NCBI GenBank assembly: GCA_035048485.1
Contig: CM068588.1
Location: 2,170,001 to 2,234,000 of the forward strand
Length of the DNA stretch: 64,000 bases
Direction of reading: 5' to 3'
Source: Pteria penguin
Taxonomy: Eukaryota; Mollusca; Bivalvia; Pterioida; Pteriidae
Shown here one piece after another: positions 1 through 13,400 of this stretch (the first letter of the stretch is position 1; each line of letters begins with the position of its first letter). The notes beneath the pieces were generated by a model. The model was given only the letters and a program-made list of their open reading frames with translations. It did no database searches and had not been told where the DNA came from. The position numbers and the translations under genes are program-made.

Positions 1-339
1 AATTATTTGCAGAATAATTATTAGAGACATCATTCTTCGATTTTCTTACACCCAGATGAAATCATCGAATTCATTCGCAAAAAAAGAAAATAAAAACAAA
101 GTTTTTTTATCTAAAAATTTGCGTGTGCTATTATTTCATAGCAAGGACTTATAAACAAGAAGGATGGGCAACTCTGTATCCCTTATTGAATACTATTGTG
201 AACTTTCGCGTTTCACAAGATTTGATCGAGAATTGCGATGCCTATGGAGCACGCACATTTCAACAGTAATCAGTCCGCTGTGTTGTTAAACATAACCATC
301 CACCCTACGTACAAAGAAGAATTTAAACTTTAGTTGTCA

Positions 340-1076
340 ATGTGTCTTTTGTTCCACTAGTTTAGTAGAAATATGCTGGCAAATATCTAACAAAGCACCC
401 TCTAACAAACTTTTTGTATGGTGGAAATGCGGCCTGGAGGAAATGTCCGACCCTATTAAAACCCTTCCCATTTTCTCGGCAATGGTAAAGAGGACACATA
501 TAAAATGGGTACCACACTTTAGCTCATATCCTGGTCTATTAACTGTGATAAAAATTTTAGATCGCTTTAAGAGAAATTCGTAGAAATCAGATAGCAAATG
601 TCCGTCAATTTTCAGTATGGCGGAAGTGCGACCAGGGGAAAATGTTCGATCCTATGTAAACCTTTCCCATTTTTTCGGTAATGGCAAAAAATACATAGAT
701 AAAATGGGTACCAACCTTTAGCTGATATCCTGATCTATTAACTGTGATATAAAGTTTAGATCGTTTAAGTGGAAGTTTGTAGAAATAAGCTGGCAAATAT
801 CCATCAAATTTTTGGCATGGCGGAAGAGCGGTCAGGAGGAAATGTCCGAGCCTATTGAAACCCTTCCCATTTTCTCGGCAATGGCAAAGACAACACATAT
901 AAAATGGGTATCAAAATTTAGCTTATATCCTGATCTCTTAACTGTGATATAACTTTTCGATTGCTGTAAGGAAAATTAGTAAAAATAAGCTGGCAAATAT
1001 CTGCCAAATTTTCGGTATGGCTGAAGTGTGGCCAGGAGTAAATGTTCAACCCTACTGTAAACTTTTCCCACGAAAA
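340..1076. repeat. ~200-bp tandem repeat, about 3.5 copies
   Basis: The phrase CCCATTTTCTCGG recurs near 468, 666, 866 and (partly) 1066, giving a period of 198-200 bp. Unit ends carry TATGGYGGAAGTGCGGCC-like text. Minus-strand open frames across it are periodic copies of the same string and are read as by-products of the repeat. Confidence 0.75.
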
Positions 1077-1464
1077 AAAGTCGGATTTTGACATACTTCC
1101 TTACTGAAATTTTCTCTCAAAATGACAAATTCTGTGCAAAAAATAACATCCTCGCACCTGTTGCATTTATAAGGGTGAATTGTTAAAACAACACTTTTAT
1201 CAATATAAGTGGGGTAATGCGCCTAATGATTTGCCCGTCAGCAAGCTCCAAAGGGTCAGCATATAACAAAATTTAAAATATGTATTGTAAATAAACGACA
1301 GTTTTCTTTAAATTTAAATAAAAAAAAAGAAAAGAGAGAAAGTAATGTGAAAAAAAGTGAAGAAAATAAATTAAAAAGTCACAATAAAATAAAAAATGCC
1401 TGCACTAACAAGTAAAGAAAAATAAATAACAAGCGAAAAAAAAAAAAAAGAAAAATTTTCGATG

Positions 1465-1548
1465 CCTAGTCGAGAACTTGCAACCTTCGGATTGCAAAAA
1501 GTTGTACATGCTCGATCCAACTGAGCTATCACGTACTTATGTGTAGTG
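1465..1548 (-). repeat. Degenerate tRNA-like sequence (SINE head?)
   Basis: On the minus strand a box-A-like TAGCTCAGTTGG is followed about 40 bp later by a weak box-B-like AGTTCTCGACTAG. The B box is too degenerate and the anticodon arm too poor for a working tRNA. It lies inside the 142-1673 element. Confidence 0.35.
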
Positions 1549-1680
1549 GTTGTTAATATACAATATTGTCAGCTCGGACATGCGTGAGAATCTAATTTGC
1601 ATAACAATAGCGTATGCGAGATGTTAACTGGAATGTCTGAGGTGCATATATCCTTCTTGTTTATAAGTCCTTGTTCATAG

Positions 1681-2830
1681 ATATTGATCAAGATTCATTA
1701 AAATATTATGATTAGAGTGAATGATAATATCCTGGGTGCCTCTGGACATATGCCTGGGCATATATATCTATTCTGGGCTTATAATAGTTGGACCCTCTCC
1801 AAAATGGCAATGGTCACCTGTATCATTGCGTAGCGATGGCAAGCAAGAGCAGGTAACTCCAGTCTACCAAAATTCCTCCGGGGTTACATATTGCTGTCTA
1901 TGGTTAAGTTTGATGCTTTAGACCAAATATTCTGAATGCTCGTTTTCAAACATTCGGATGTCTGACTTCGAGAATAAAATATCTCTTCCGTTGCAGTCGT
2001 ACATGTAAATGTATGATGAAACATGCCAAAGACGAAGTATTTGAGAAACACTACAAAGGTATCATTTTGACCAATATAAAAGGAGCTTTTTCTAATTTGT
2101 ATATTCACCATTATATCCTGGATTTCTCGCCAGTAATGACCGAATTGCTGAAAAAGTTCTGTACTTCATGGGAGCAGCCATATTGCTTTCACGATGGCCA
2201 CTTCGATCTTAAGTCAATTCGTTCATTCTAATTTAAAAATTTCCATTTTTTACCAAAAAATATTAATTGATATGTTTCTAAGCAACCTCCCGCCCTCGAT
2301 GTGTAAATGTAGCACATTATCAATTCGATATCCATCCCCCCCCCCCATTTTATTAATGATGTATTGAGAAATACATACTTCTGATATCTAAGGGTGTCAG
2401 TTCGACCGCGAAATATTTCGGCTTCTTCACATTTCGTTCCCCACGGCTGCCGTTATTTCAGCAGATCCAGTATTATACATACTCACGTGTTTTACTGTAT
2501 TAGCGCTTTATTATGCTCAATACAAAATCGCACCATTTGGCCAACATTTAATAAGCATCTATACTGCATGGAAATCTCCTTCTTCACATTCTAGGCACGC
2601 ACTGATTTTATTCTTCTTTCTTCTTCGTTCGATATAAGTGTACTCATATTTGAGCGTATGTCTACGAAGATGAAATGAAAATGGACTGTCCCTCTATCCT
2701 TCCGTAGAAGAGATCCAAAAGGTATACCATGAAGGCGTATTATAGTGAAACAATACTGGAAGGGTACTGAATCCTGAATGATCCATTTTCAGTGGTCATT
2801 TTTTTTTATGTGATGAGGCTACCCGCCCCG
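1681..2830. other. No gene recognised
   Basis: AT-rich sequence with only short open frames (e.g. 2013-2231 plus). None has a recognisable domain or clear splice context. A C10-type homopolymer lies near 2337-2347. Confidence 0.4.
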
Positions 2831-2831
2831 C

Positions 2832-2920
<89 letters not shown>
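2832..2920. repeat. Compound microsatellite (AAT)n-(GAT)n
   Basis: About 13 AAT units run directly into about 16 GAT units. The poly-Met and poly-Ile frames over it are artefacts. Confidence 0.95.
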
Positions 2921-2921
<1 letters not shown>

Positions 2922-2975
2922 TTTAAAAAAAAATATGAGGAGCCTACATCGCCCTCCCCTTCCTCCGCATAAGAA

Positions 2976-3141
2976 GGGCAGGCTTGGTGTAGTGGTTAAA
3001 CGCTTGGTTTGCGGCACCGACGATCCGGGTTCGATTCCCGTTTTGTGCCACTATGTTTAAGAGGTTGGTTACCCCCTGCTTCCATGTCGCGATATAACTG
3101 AAAAATTGTTGAAAGCGACGTAAAGCACCAGTCAACCAACC
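2976..3141 (+). mobile_element. tRNA-derived SINE
   Basis: A box-A-like TTGGTGTAGTGGTTAA is followed 40 bp later by box B GGGTTCGATTCCC. A ~90-bp body follows, ending in GTTGAAAGCGACGTAAAGCA and a short CAACCAACC tail. The body differs from that of the SINE family at 4955, so this is a separate family. Confidence 0.65.
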
Positions 3142-4130
3142 ATTCTCTGCATAAAATGGTCTCTCATGATTGAGGTGAAGCACGTGCGCCCCGAGTGCAG
3201 TACAGATGGTCCGTCGCCTAGAGCTGACTTGTCTTAAGTCTGAGGCATTTATTCACCTATATGAGGATCCTACATTTTACAATATTATACGGGCGATAGT
3301 GAAGCGAAAGTGATGTGTAGGCATACAAAAAATGAAGGGTATGGGTTAACCCCCTCCTTCTTGCCATTTAGTACGTTCTATCAAGGACTTATAAACAATA
3401 AGTATAAAAAGAATTCCTTGATTCAATGCAGCGGTGTGGTATAAGAGATTCAGTAGAGTGAAGTCACAAGGAAAATTTCTATCATTGGGAGACTGATAGT
3501 TTTCAAGCCAGTTAGAAATTTGTGTAGGAACGACCCAGTTTACAGTTCAGTGTATGACTTTCGTAGCTATTAGGAGCGGATTCAAGATTTTTAGAGTTAG
3601 GGTGCGAAGTCAAGCGATGGGTCTGGGAACTGTTTAGGTCCCCAACTGATCAAGGGGGAAAATCCTGGTAGGGATGAGGAGGGCGGGGGCGAAGCCCCTG
3701 GAAGATCCTCCTATTTGCATTGATGGTATATGGGCCAAAAATCGCGCGATTTCTCCCTCTTCAGACAGTACAGCAGATGCCGGGTGATCGAGGCTTTTTG
3801 TGACGTTATTTATTTATTTCTATACCTTATTATTCTGGCTAAGCCCGTAGTGGATAATGTCATGCAGTCGAGTCAGATTTGACTTTCTATTAACTCCGCT
3901 GCATCGCAAAATCCGCCATCATCATTTGTCTTCTCTCTTGCAGACTATTTCTGGTGGACATTACAGAAGTATTTTTTAATACTGTTTGTTTTCTATATCA
4001 TGATTATTTTTACCAAGTATGTGAAGGGATGTATCTATAATAATCATAATTATTTGCTTCAAAGATAATGTATAATCCAGTTAAGACAAAGGATCTTCGT
4101 ACTTAAAGCTATAATTACACGAAATATATA
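3142..4130. other. No gene recognised
   Basis: No coding or RNA feature seen. A copy of the CAAGGACTTATAAACAA terminus of the 142-1673 element lies at about 3378-3398. Confidence 0.4.
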
Positions 4131-4147
4131 TATATATATATTCCACT

Positions 4148-4227
4148 GAATGGACTTATCGTTAACATGACAATATATATATATATAAATGTTCTATATT
4201 TATTTTGTCATATTAACGATAAGTCAA
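4148..4227. repeat. Short palindromic hairpin in (TA)n
   Basis: GACTTATCGTTAACATGACA is mirrored as TTGTCATATTAACGATAAGT about 35 bp later, flanked by TA runs. This is a foldback of about 75 bp. A (GA)n run follows at 4250-4271. Confidence 0.6.
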
Positions 4228-4654
4228 TATATATATCTGTGTGTATATATGGAGAGAGAGAGAGAGAGAGTTTGATTCTATTTTACTTTGTTGTATGCGG
4301 AACTTCCTTGTACAATTTGAAAATCCCAAGAAAGCATTTTGGAAACAAGTACTTGGAAATTCCAAGTTAACACTCGAAGTATTAGAAACAAAAGGCTGAG
4401 AGGTTCCATGTTTGATTTCCGCCAAGGGCACATGCGTGACAATAACGTAAAACGACGAAATATTACCAGAGTTTAAAGTCCTTCTAGTACTTGCATCACA
4501 ATACAAATCGGAGAGCATTGGATATCACAGAAAAGTACAGAGTTCCGGGACGGAAGGAGTAGATGTGGTATTTTTTCGTTAATTAAATGCGCCACAGAAT
4601 GTGACAGATGTCTAAAATATACGATGCCATGAAGTATCTCCACACCGCACATGT

Positions 4655-4954
4655 GATGAATGTGGACCAAGACCGTTACAGCCACACGTGATGAATGTGG
4701 ACCAAGACCGTCACAGCCACACGTGATGAATGTGGACTAAGTCCGTCACAGCCACACGTGATGAATGTGGACCAAGACCGTCACAGCCACACGTGATGAA
4801 TGTGGACCAAGACCGTCACAGCCAAACGTGATGAATGTGGACCAAGACCGTCACAGCCACACGTGATGAATGTGGACCAAGACCGTCACAGCCACATGTG
4901 ACGAATGTGCACTAAGTCCGTCACAGCCACACGTGATGAATGTGGACCAAGACC
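4655..4954. repeat. 35-bp minisatellite, left part
   Basis: About 8 copies of a 35-bp unit with core GCCACACGTGATGAATGTGG and ACCAAGACCGTCACA. Nearly every unit contains the palindrome CACGTG. The array is interrupted by a SINE at 4955 and resumes at 5228. Confidence 0.93.
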
Positions 4955-5227
4955 GAAGCCGGCGTGGCCTAGTGGTATCGCGCTCGCCTCCTGATCGGGA
5001 AGCCGGGGTTCGAGTCCCGCTCTGGTCATGTCAGTGTCCTGTCTTTCGGATGAGACAGTAAACGCCGAGGCCCCGTGTCGTGGTATGCATGGCACGTTAA
5101 CGATCCCTCACTGCTTCGGGTGGGTCCGTTGCAAAGGTCAAAATTTGTATGCCCTGCAACAGGCAGATGCCGTCACCATATACGTGAAGTATTCGTGGTG
5201 TGACGTTAAACAAAAATCAATCAATCA
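4955..5227 (+). mobile_element. tRNA-derived SINE (family 1) inside minisatellite
   Basis: The head starts GAAGCCGGCGTGGCCTAGTG (box A) with box B GGGGTTCGAGTCCCG. The body contains CCTGTCTTTCGGATGAGACA, then GATCCCTCACTGCTTCGGGT, a 3' domain with TTCGTGG-GTGACG, and a tail of CAATCAATCA. Related copies lie at 15015 and 57153 (plus) and 46120-46295 (minus); 3' remnants lie at 5907 and 6014. The shared body suggests a V-SINE-like family such as molluscan RUDI (from memory, unverified). Confidence 0.85.
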
Positions 5228-5915
5228 TGGACTAAGACCGTCACAGCCACACGTGATGAATATGGAATAAAACCGTCACAGCCACACGTGATGAGTATGG
5301 ACTAAGAGTCCGACTGTCACAGCCACACGCGATGAGTCAGTATGGACAAAGACTGTCACAGCTACACATGATGAATCAGTGTGGACTAAGACGGTCAAAG
5401 CCGAGCGTGATGAATGTGAACTAAGACGGTCAAAGCCACACGATATGAATGAGGACCAAGACCGTCACAGCCACACGTTATGAGACAGTGTGGACTAAGA
5501 CCGTCACAGCCACACGTTATGAGTCAGTGTGGACTAACACCGTCACAGCCACGCGTGATGAATGTGGATAAAGCCCGTCACAGCCACACGTGATGAATAT
5601 GGACTAGGGCCGTCACAGCCACACGTGATGAATGTGGACTAAGAGCGTCACAACAACACGTTATGAGTCAGTGTGGACTAAGACCGTCACAGCCACGCGT
5701 GATGAATGTGGATAAAGCCCGTCACAGCCACACGTGATGAATGTAGACTTAGACCGTCCCAGCCACAAGTGATGAATATGGACTAGGGCCGTCACAGCCA
5801 CACGTGATGAATGTTGACTAAGAGCGTCACAACAACACGTTATGAGTCAGCGTGGACTAAGACCTTCACAGCCACACGTGATGAATGTGGACTAAGACCG
5901 TCACAACCACACGGG
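5228..5915. repeat. 35-bp minisatellite, right part
   Basis: Continuation of the 4655-4954 array, about 19 more diverged copies. Several units are lengthened with ATGAGTCAGTGTGGAC variants. CACGTG is kept in some units and decayed to CACGTT in others. Confidence 0.9.
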
Positions 5916-6190
5916 TCCATTGCAAAGGTATAAACTTCTCTGCAATGCATCAGGCATTTGCCGTGAATATATTCGTGAAATAATCGTGGAGTGAAATAAA
6001 AACAACAATCAATCTTTTGGGCGACACAGTAAAAGGTTGAAGCCCAATGTTATGGTACATATTGTCATCTATCATGCCTCTCGCCGCTATGGGTGGGTTC
6101 ATTACACAAGCTGAAATTTACCTTTCATGCAATTTATCAGGCATATTCATGTACCACGAAAAGCAAGAAACAAACATAAAAGCTAGAGGA
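5907..6190 (+). mobile_element. Two 3' SINE remnants (family 1)
   Basis: GTCCATTGCAAAGGTATAAA through the CAATCAATC tail (5907-6013) matches the 3' half of the 4955 SINE. The stretch 6014-6190 (GACACAGTA, GGGTGGGTTCATTACAC, CAGGCATATTC) is a second, more diverged copy lacking the tRNA head. Confidence 0.6.
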
Positions 6191-6299
6191 CTTCTGACAC
6201 ATGATGGCAATGAACTATTTCATCAACTCCTGTCACATTTTGGTTAATAAAGACCAAGTTTTCAAAAGATCTTTGGGTAAAAAAGCTTCAGCAGTTGAT

Positions 6300-7255
6300 T
6301 GAAAATATAACAGAAGAAGCCTGTATACCTTATTGGTCACATGAGTCTATAGCCTCTGCCATAAAAAGGGTTCTGAAGGTAATATCTGGATCTGCAGGTA
6401 TAGGCAGTACACATGCCTCTAGGGGTCATGAATTTTCACAATTTTGGTAGAGGATTTCATGCTCTTTTTTATCATGAATACATTTCTCTATCCAATGCAT
6501 AAAGTCAGACAAGAGTATCAATGACAGAGTACATTATCATTGTATGACTATATTCATTTGGTTCAACAATAAAGGCTGATTTTCTGTATCTAGGAGTAAA
6601 CAATTTCACAATTTTGGTGGGAGGTTTCATGCTCTTTATCACTATGTATATAGTTTCACTTTCATATGATGCCTCCAGTGAAATTTGGTGTAGTTTTATC
6701 TGAGTGACCAAGGTGACCTGAAAATTTAATGAGCATCAAAGCCTTCTTATTCTTTTGTCACTTACCTGTAAATGGATTTTTTTTAAATGAAAAACTAATG
6801 AACTACCTTTATAGTTATGAAAAATAAATTTCAAACTGTTATCAATAATGAACTGGTGAATATGTGACCTACCAATTTATAAATGATGTAAATGGTAAAA
6901 TGTGTCCCTTGCTTATCCAAGATTGTGGATAATCTTTTATTAGTACATGTAGGTACAAGCACTTTATCTTTGTGTTAATTTGCAAGTTTGAGTCATCTAT
7001 AACAATACTACACCTGTAAATTTTCATTTAAATGTAAATAATGTTTCTCATGAAAATTAAGATGTACATCCAAAATGAACAAAACAATGCATCATTTCAA
7101 AGAAATATACTGGTGTGATTGAAGAATTATGTGTCACTTGCTATCCATTTTTCAATAGTGAGACTCATAACAGACAGACAGATGGACGGACAGAGTGACA
7201 ATTGCAGAACAAAGTGATACCTAAATGTATATGTCATACTGCATTGCAGGTGATA
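6300..7255. repeat. Diverged dispersed repeat
   Basis: Two related segments (6424-6480 and 6597-6660) share CACAATTTTGGTRGGAGG and CATGCTCTTT. The stretch ends with ACAGACAGACAGATGGACGG, an end also seen in diverged form near 15788 and 26815. It reads as an old dispersed element with no coding capacity. Confidence 0.45.
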
Positions 7256-7325
7256 AAAAAACACATTCACAACTCATTTTCATATCATCTGTATTCATTT
7301 CATAAATTTTCTACCAAAACGTCCA

Positions 7326-7478
7326 TCACAGATCAAAACATGCTTTAGTTGAGGCTACGAATAATCTTTTTTCAATGTATGTTTTCAGTTCAGATTTAGT
7401 GACCCATTTGTAGTCTTGAACATTTCCTCCTTCGATTGTAACATTTCCTTTTGTATACACAGCTTTAAATAGGAACAC
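7326..7478 (-). CDS. MRPL46: MRPL46 exon 6 (stop codon)
   Basis: Acceptor CCTCTTTTACAG|GTGTTC. 50 codons plus TGA. Encodes VFLFKAVYTKG and YKWVTKSELKTYI, the C-terminal part of the Nudix-like fold. The minisatellite begins only about 30 bp upstream of the acceptor. Confidence 0.93.
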   Translation of the reverse strand: MFLFKAVYTKGNVTIEGGNVQDYKWVTKSELKTYIEKRLFVASTKACFDL

Positions 7479-10400
7479 CTGTAAAAGAGGTGAAAGTTTA
7501 TTATCCCTGTTCTGTACATGTACAAGAAGCTACAGTGACCACATATAAATCCTAATTACTCTACAAAGGTCCCTCTGTATTCAGGATGTCTGTACATGCA
7601 CAGGCAGCTACAGAGACCACATATAAATCCTAATTACTCTACAAAGGTCCCTCTGTATTCAGGATATCTGTACATGTACAAGCAGCTACAGACACCACAT
7701 ATAAATCCTAATTACTCTATAAAGGTCCCTCTGTATTCAGGATGTCTGTACATGCACAGGCAGCTACAGAGACCACATATCAATCATAATTACTGTACAA
7801 AGGTCCCTCTGTATTCAGGACGTCTGTACATGCACAGGTAGCTACAGTGACCACATATAAATCCTAATTACTCTATAAAGGTCTCTCTGTATTCAGGATG
7901 TCTGTACATGTACAGGTAGCTACAGAGACCACATATAAATTCTGATTACTGTATAAAGGTCCCTCTGTATTCAGGATGTCTGTACATGTACAGGTAGCTA
8001 CAGTGACCACATATAAAACCTAATTACTGTATAAAGGTCCCTCTTTATTCAGGATGTCTGTACATGTACAGGCAGCTACAGAGACCACATATAAAACCTA
8101 ATTACTGTATAAAGGTCCCTCTGTATTCAGGATGTCTGTACATGTACAGACAGCTACACTGACCACATATAAATCCTAATTACTGTATAAAGGTCCCTCT
8201 GTATTCAGGATGTCTGTACATGTACAGACAGCTACAGTGACCACATATAAAACCTAATTACTGTATAAAGGTCCCTCTGTATTCAGGATGTCTGTACATG
8301 TACAGGCAGCTACAGTGACCACATATAAATCCTAATTACTGTATAAAGGTCCCTCTGTATTCAGGACGTCTGTACATGCACAGGCAGCTACACTGACCAC
8401 ATATAAATCCTAATTACTGTATAAAGGTCCCTCTGTATTCAGGACGTCTGTACATGCACAGGCAGCTACACTGACCACATATAAATCCTAATTACTGTAT
8501 AAAGGTCCCTCTGTATTCAGGATGTCTGTACATGTACAAGAAGCTACACTGACCACATATAAATCCTAATTACTCTACAAAGGTCCCTCTGTATTCAGGA
8601 TGTCTGTACATGTACAGGCAGCTACAGTGACCACATATAAATCCTGATTACTGTATAAAGGTCCCTCTGTATTCAGGATGTCTGTACATGTACAGACAGC
8701 TACACTGACCACATATAAATCCTAATTACTCTACAAAGGTCCCTCTGTATTCAGGATGTCTGTGCATGTACAGGCAACTACAGTGACCACATATAAATCC
8801 TGATTACTGTATAAAGGTCCCTCTGTATTCAGGATGTCTGTACATGTACAGGTAGCTACAGTGACCACATATAAATCCTAATTACTCTATAAAGGTCCCT
8901 CTGTATTCAGGATGTCTGTACATGTACAGGTAGCTACAGTGACCACATATAAATCCTAATTACTGTATAAGGGTCCCTCTGTATTCAGGATGTCTGTACA
9001 TGTACAGGCAGCTACAGTGACCACATATAAATCCTAATTACTGTATAGAGGTCCCTCTGTATTCAGGATGTCTGTACATGTACAGGTAGCTACAGTGACC
9101 ACATATAAATCCTAATTACTGTATAAGGGTCCCTCTGTATTCAGGATGTCTGTACATGTACAGGCAGCTACAGTGACCACATATAAAACCTATTTACTCT
9201 ATAAAGGTCCCTCTGTATTCAGGATGTCTGTACATGTACAGGTAGCTACAGTGACCACATATAAATCCTGATTACTGTATAAAGGTCCCTCTGTATTCAG
9301 GATGTCTGTACATGTACAGGTAGCTACAGTGACCACATATAAATCCTAATTACTCTATAAAGGTCCCTCTGTATTCAGGATGTCTGTACATGCACAGGCA
9401 GCTACACTGACCACATATAAATCCTAATTACTCTATAAAGGTCCCTCTGTATTCAGGATGTCTGTACATGTACAGGCAGCTACACTGACCACATATAAAT
9501 CCTAATTACTGTATAAGGGTCCCTCTGTATTCAGGATGTCTGTACATGTACAAGAAGCTACAGTGACCACATATAAATCCTGATTACTGTATAAAGGTCC
9601 CTCTCTATTCAGGATGTCTGTACATGTACAGACAGCTACACTGACCACATATAAATGCTAATTACTGTATAAGGGTCCCTCTGTATTCAGGATGTCTGTA
9701 CATGCACAGGCAGCTACAGTGACCACATATAAATCCTGATTACTGTATAAAGGTCCCTCTGTATTCAGGATGTCTGTACATGTAGAGGCAGCTACAGTGA
9801 CCACATATAAATCCTAATTACTGTATAAAGGTCCCTCTGTATTCAGGATGTCTGTACATGTACAGGCAGCTACACTGACCACATATAAATCCTAACTACT
9901 CTACAAAGGTCCCTCTGTATTCAGGATGTCTGTACATGTACAGACAGCTACACTGACCACATATAAATCCTAATTACTGTATAAAGGTCCCTCTGTATTC
10001 AGGATGTCTGTACATGTACAGACAGCTACACTGACCACATATAAATCCTAATTACTCTATAAAGGTCCCTCTGTATTCAGGATGTCTGTACATGTACAGG
10101 CAGCTACAGTGACCACATATAAATCCTAATTACTGTACAAAGGTCCCTCTGTATGCAGGATGTCTGTACATGTACAGACAGCTACACTGACCACATATAA
10201 ATCCTAATTACTCTATAAAGGTCCCTCTGTATTCAGGATGTCTGTACATGTACAGGTAGCTACACTGACCACATATAAATCATAATTACTGTATAGAGGT
10301 CCCTCTCTATTCAGGATGTCTGTACATGTACAGACAGCTACACTGACCACATATAAATCCTAATTACTGTATAAAGGTCCCTCTGTATTCAGGATGTCTG

Positions 10401-13400
10401 TACATGTACAGGTAGCTACAGTGACCACATATAAATCCTAATTACTGTATAAAGGTCCCTCTGTATTCAGGATGTCTGTACATGTACAGACAGCTACACT
10501 GACCACATATAAATCCTAATTACTGTATAAAGGTCCCTCTGTATTCAGGATGTCTGTACATGTACAGACAGCTACACTGACCACATATAAATCCTAATTA
10601 CTGTATAAAGGACCCTCTGTATTCAGGATGTCTGTACATGTACAGACAGCTACAATGACCACATATAAATCCTAATTACTGTATAAAGGTCCCTCTGTAT
10701 TCAGGATGTCTGTACATGTACAGACAGCTACACTGACCACATATAAATCCTAATTACTGCATAAAGGTCCCTCTGTATTCAGGATGTCTGTACATGTACA
10801 GGCAGCTACACTGACCACATATAAATCCTGATTACTGGATAAAGGTCCCTCTGTATTCAGGATGTCTGTACATGTACAGACAGCTACACTGACCACATAT
10901 AAATCCTAATTACTGTATAAAGGTCCCTCTGTATTCAGGATGTCTGTACATGTACAGGCAGCTACAGTGACCACATATAAATCCTAATTACTCTATAAAG
11001 GTCCCTCTGTATTCAGGATGTCTGTACATGTACAGGCAGCTACAGTGACCACATATAAATCATAATTACTCTACAAAGGTCCCTCTGTATTCAGGATGTC
11101 TGTACATGTACAGGTAGCTACAGTGACCACATATAAATCCTAATTACTCTACAAAGGTCCCTCTGTATTCAGGATGTCTGTACATGTACAGACAGCTACA
11201 CTGACCACATATAAATCCTATTTACTGTATAAAGGTCCCTCTGTATTCAGGATGTCTGTACATGTACAGGCAGCTACACTGACCACATATAAAACCTAAT
11301 TACTGTATAAAGGTCCCTCTGTATTCAGGATGTCTGTACATGTACAGGCAGCTACAGTGACCACATATAAATCCTGATTACTGTATAAAGGTCCCTCTGT
11401 ATTCAGGATGTCTGTACATGTACAGGCAGCTACAGTGACCACATATAAAACCTAATTACTGTATAAAGGTCCCTCTGTATTCAGGATGTCTGTACATGTA
11501 CAGACAGCTACACTGACCACATATAAAACCTAATTACTGTATAAAGGTCCCTCTGTATTCAGGATGTCTGTACATGTACAGGTAGCTACAGTGACCACAT
11601 ATAAATCCTAATTACTCTACAAAGGTCCCTCTGTATTCAGGATGTCTGTACATGTACAAGAAGCTACACTGACCACATATAAATCCTAATTACTGTATAA
11701 GGGTCCCTCTGTATTCAGGATGTCTGTACATGTACAGGCAGCTACAGTGACCACATATAAATTCTGATTACTGTATAAAGGTCCCTCTGTATTCAGGATG
11801 TCTGTACATGTACAGGCAGCTACAGTGACCACATATAAATCCTGATTACTGTATAAAGATCCCTCTGTATTCAGGATGTCTGTACATGCACAGGCAGCTA
11901 CAGTGACCAAATATAAATCCTAATTACTGTATAAGGGTCCCTCTGTATTCAGGATGTCTGTACATGTACAGGCAGCTACACTGACCACATATAAATTGTG
12001 ATTACTGTATAAAGGTCCCTCTGTATTCAGGATGTCTGTACATGTACAGGCAGCTACAGAGACCACATATAAATCCTGATTACTGTATAAAGGTCCCTCT
12101 GTATTCAGGATGTCTGTACATGTACAGGTAGCTACAGTGACCACATATAAATCCTAATTACTGTATAGAGGTCCCTCTGTATTCAGGATGTCTGTACATG
12201 TACAGGCAGCTACAGTGACCACATATAAATCCTAATTACTGTATAGAGGTCCCTCTGTATTCAGGATGTCTGTACATGTACAGGCAGCTACACTGACCAC
12301 ATATAAATCCTAATTACTCTACAAAGGTCCCTCTGTATTCAGGATGTCTGTACATGTACAGACAGCTACACTGACCACATATAAATCCTAATTACTGTAT
12401 AAAGGTCCCTCTGTATTCAGGATGTCTGTACATGTACAGACAGCTACACTGACCACATATAAATCCTAATTACTGTATAAAGGTCCCTCTGTATTCAGGA
12501 TGTCTGTACATGTACAGACAGCTACACTGACCACATATAAATCCTAATTACTCTATAAAGGTCCCTCTGTATTCAGGATGTCTGTACATGTACAGGTAGC
12601 TACACTGACCACATATAAATCATAATTACTGTATAGAGGTCCCTCTGTATTCAGGATGTCTGTACATGTACAGACAGCTACACTGACCACATATAAATCC
12701 TAATTACTGTATAAAGGTCCCTCTGTATTCAGGATGTCTGTACATGTACAGACAGCTACACTGACCACATATAAATCCTAATTACTGTATAAAGGTCCCT
12801 CTGTATTCAGGATGTCTGTACATGTACAGGCAGCTACACTGACCACATATAAATCCTAATTACTGTATAAAGGTCCCTCTGTATTCAGGATGTCTGTACA
12901 TGTACAGACAGCTACACTGACCACATATAAATCCTGATTACTGTATAAAGGTCCCTCTGTATTCAGGATGTCTGTACATGTACAGACAGCTACACTGACC
13001 ACATATAAATCCTAATTACTGTATAAAGGTCCCTCTGTATTCAGGATGTCTGCACATGTACAGGCAGCTACACTGACCACATATAAATCCTAATTACTGT
13101 ATAGAGGTCCCTCTGTATTCAGGATGTCTGTACATGTACAGGCAGCTACAGTGACCACATATAAATAATAATTACTGTATAAAGGTCCCTCTGTATTCAG
13201 GATGTCTGTACATGTACAGGTAGCTACAGTGACCACATATAAATCCTAATTACTGTATAGAGGTCCCTCTGTATTCAGGATGTCTGTACATGTACAGGTA
13301 GCTACAGTGACCACATATAAATCCTAATTACTCTACAAAGGTCCCTCTGTATTCAGGATGTCTGTACATGTACAGACAGCTACACTGACCACATATAAAT

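Larger units (their letters stand above)
142..1673. mobile_element. TIR element with tandem ~200-bp core
   Basis: The left end begins CAAGGACTTATAAACAAGAA and the right end is its reverse complement; the match runs about 24 bp. Both sides are flanked by the same 7 bases, TTCATAG (135-141 and 1674-1680), which is a good candidate target-site duplication. The inside holds about 3.5 imperfect copies of a ~200-bp unit and no convincing coding region. TIRs around a tandem core resemble the bivalve 'pearl' elements, but that family link is inference. A third, diverged copy of the terminus lies near 3378. Confidence 0.7.

Noticed and set aside
2013..2231. 72-codon frame preceded by an acceptor-like CTCTTCCGTTGCAG
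   Set aside because: A stop lies between the acceptor and the ATG, and no partner exon or domain was found.
2796..3183. Poly-Met and poly-Ile open frames
   Set aside because: Pure translations of the (AAT)n/(GAT)n microsatellite and the adjoining SINE.
4970..5030. Functional tRNA gene
   Set aside because: A and B boxes are present, but the body continues as a SINE with relatives at 15015 and 57153, and the cloverleaf stems do not pair well.
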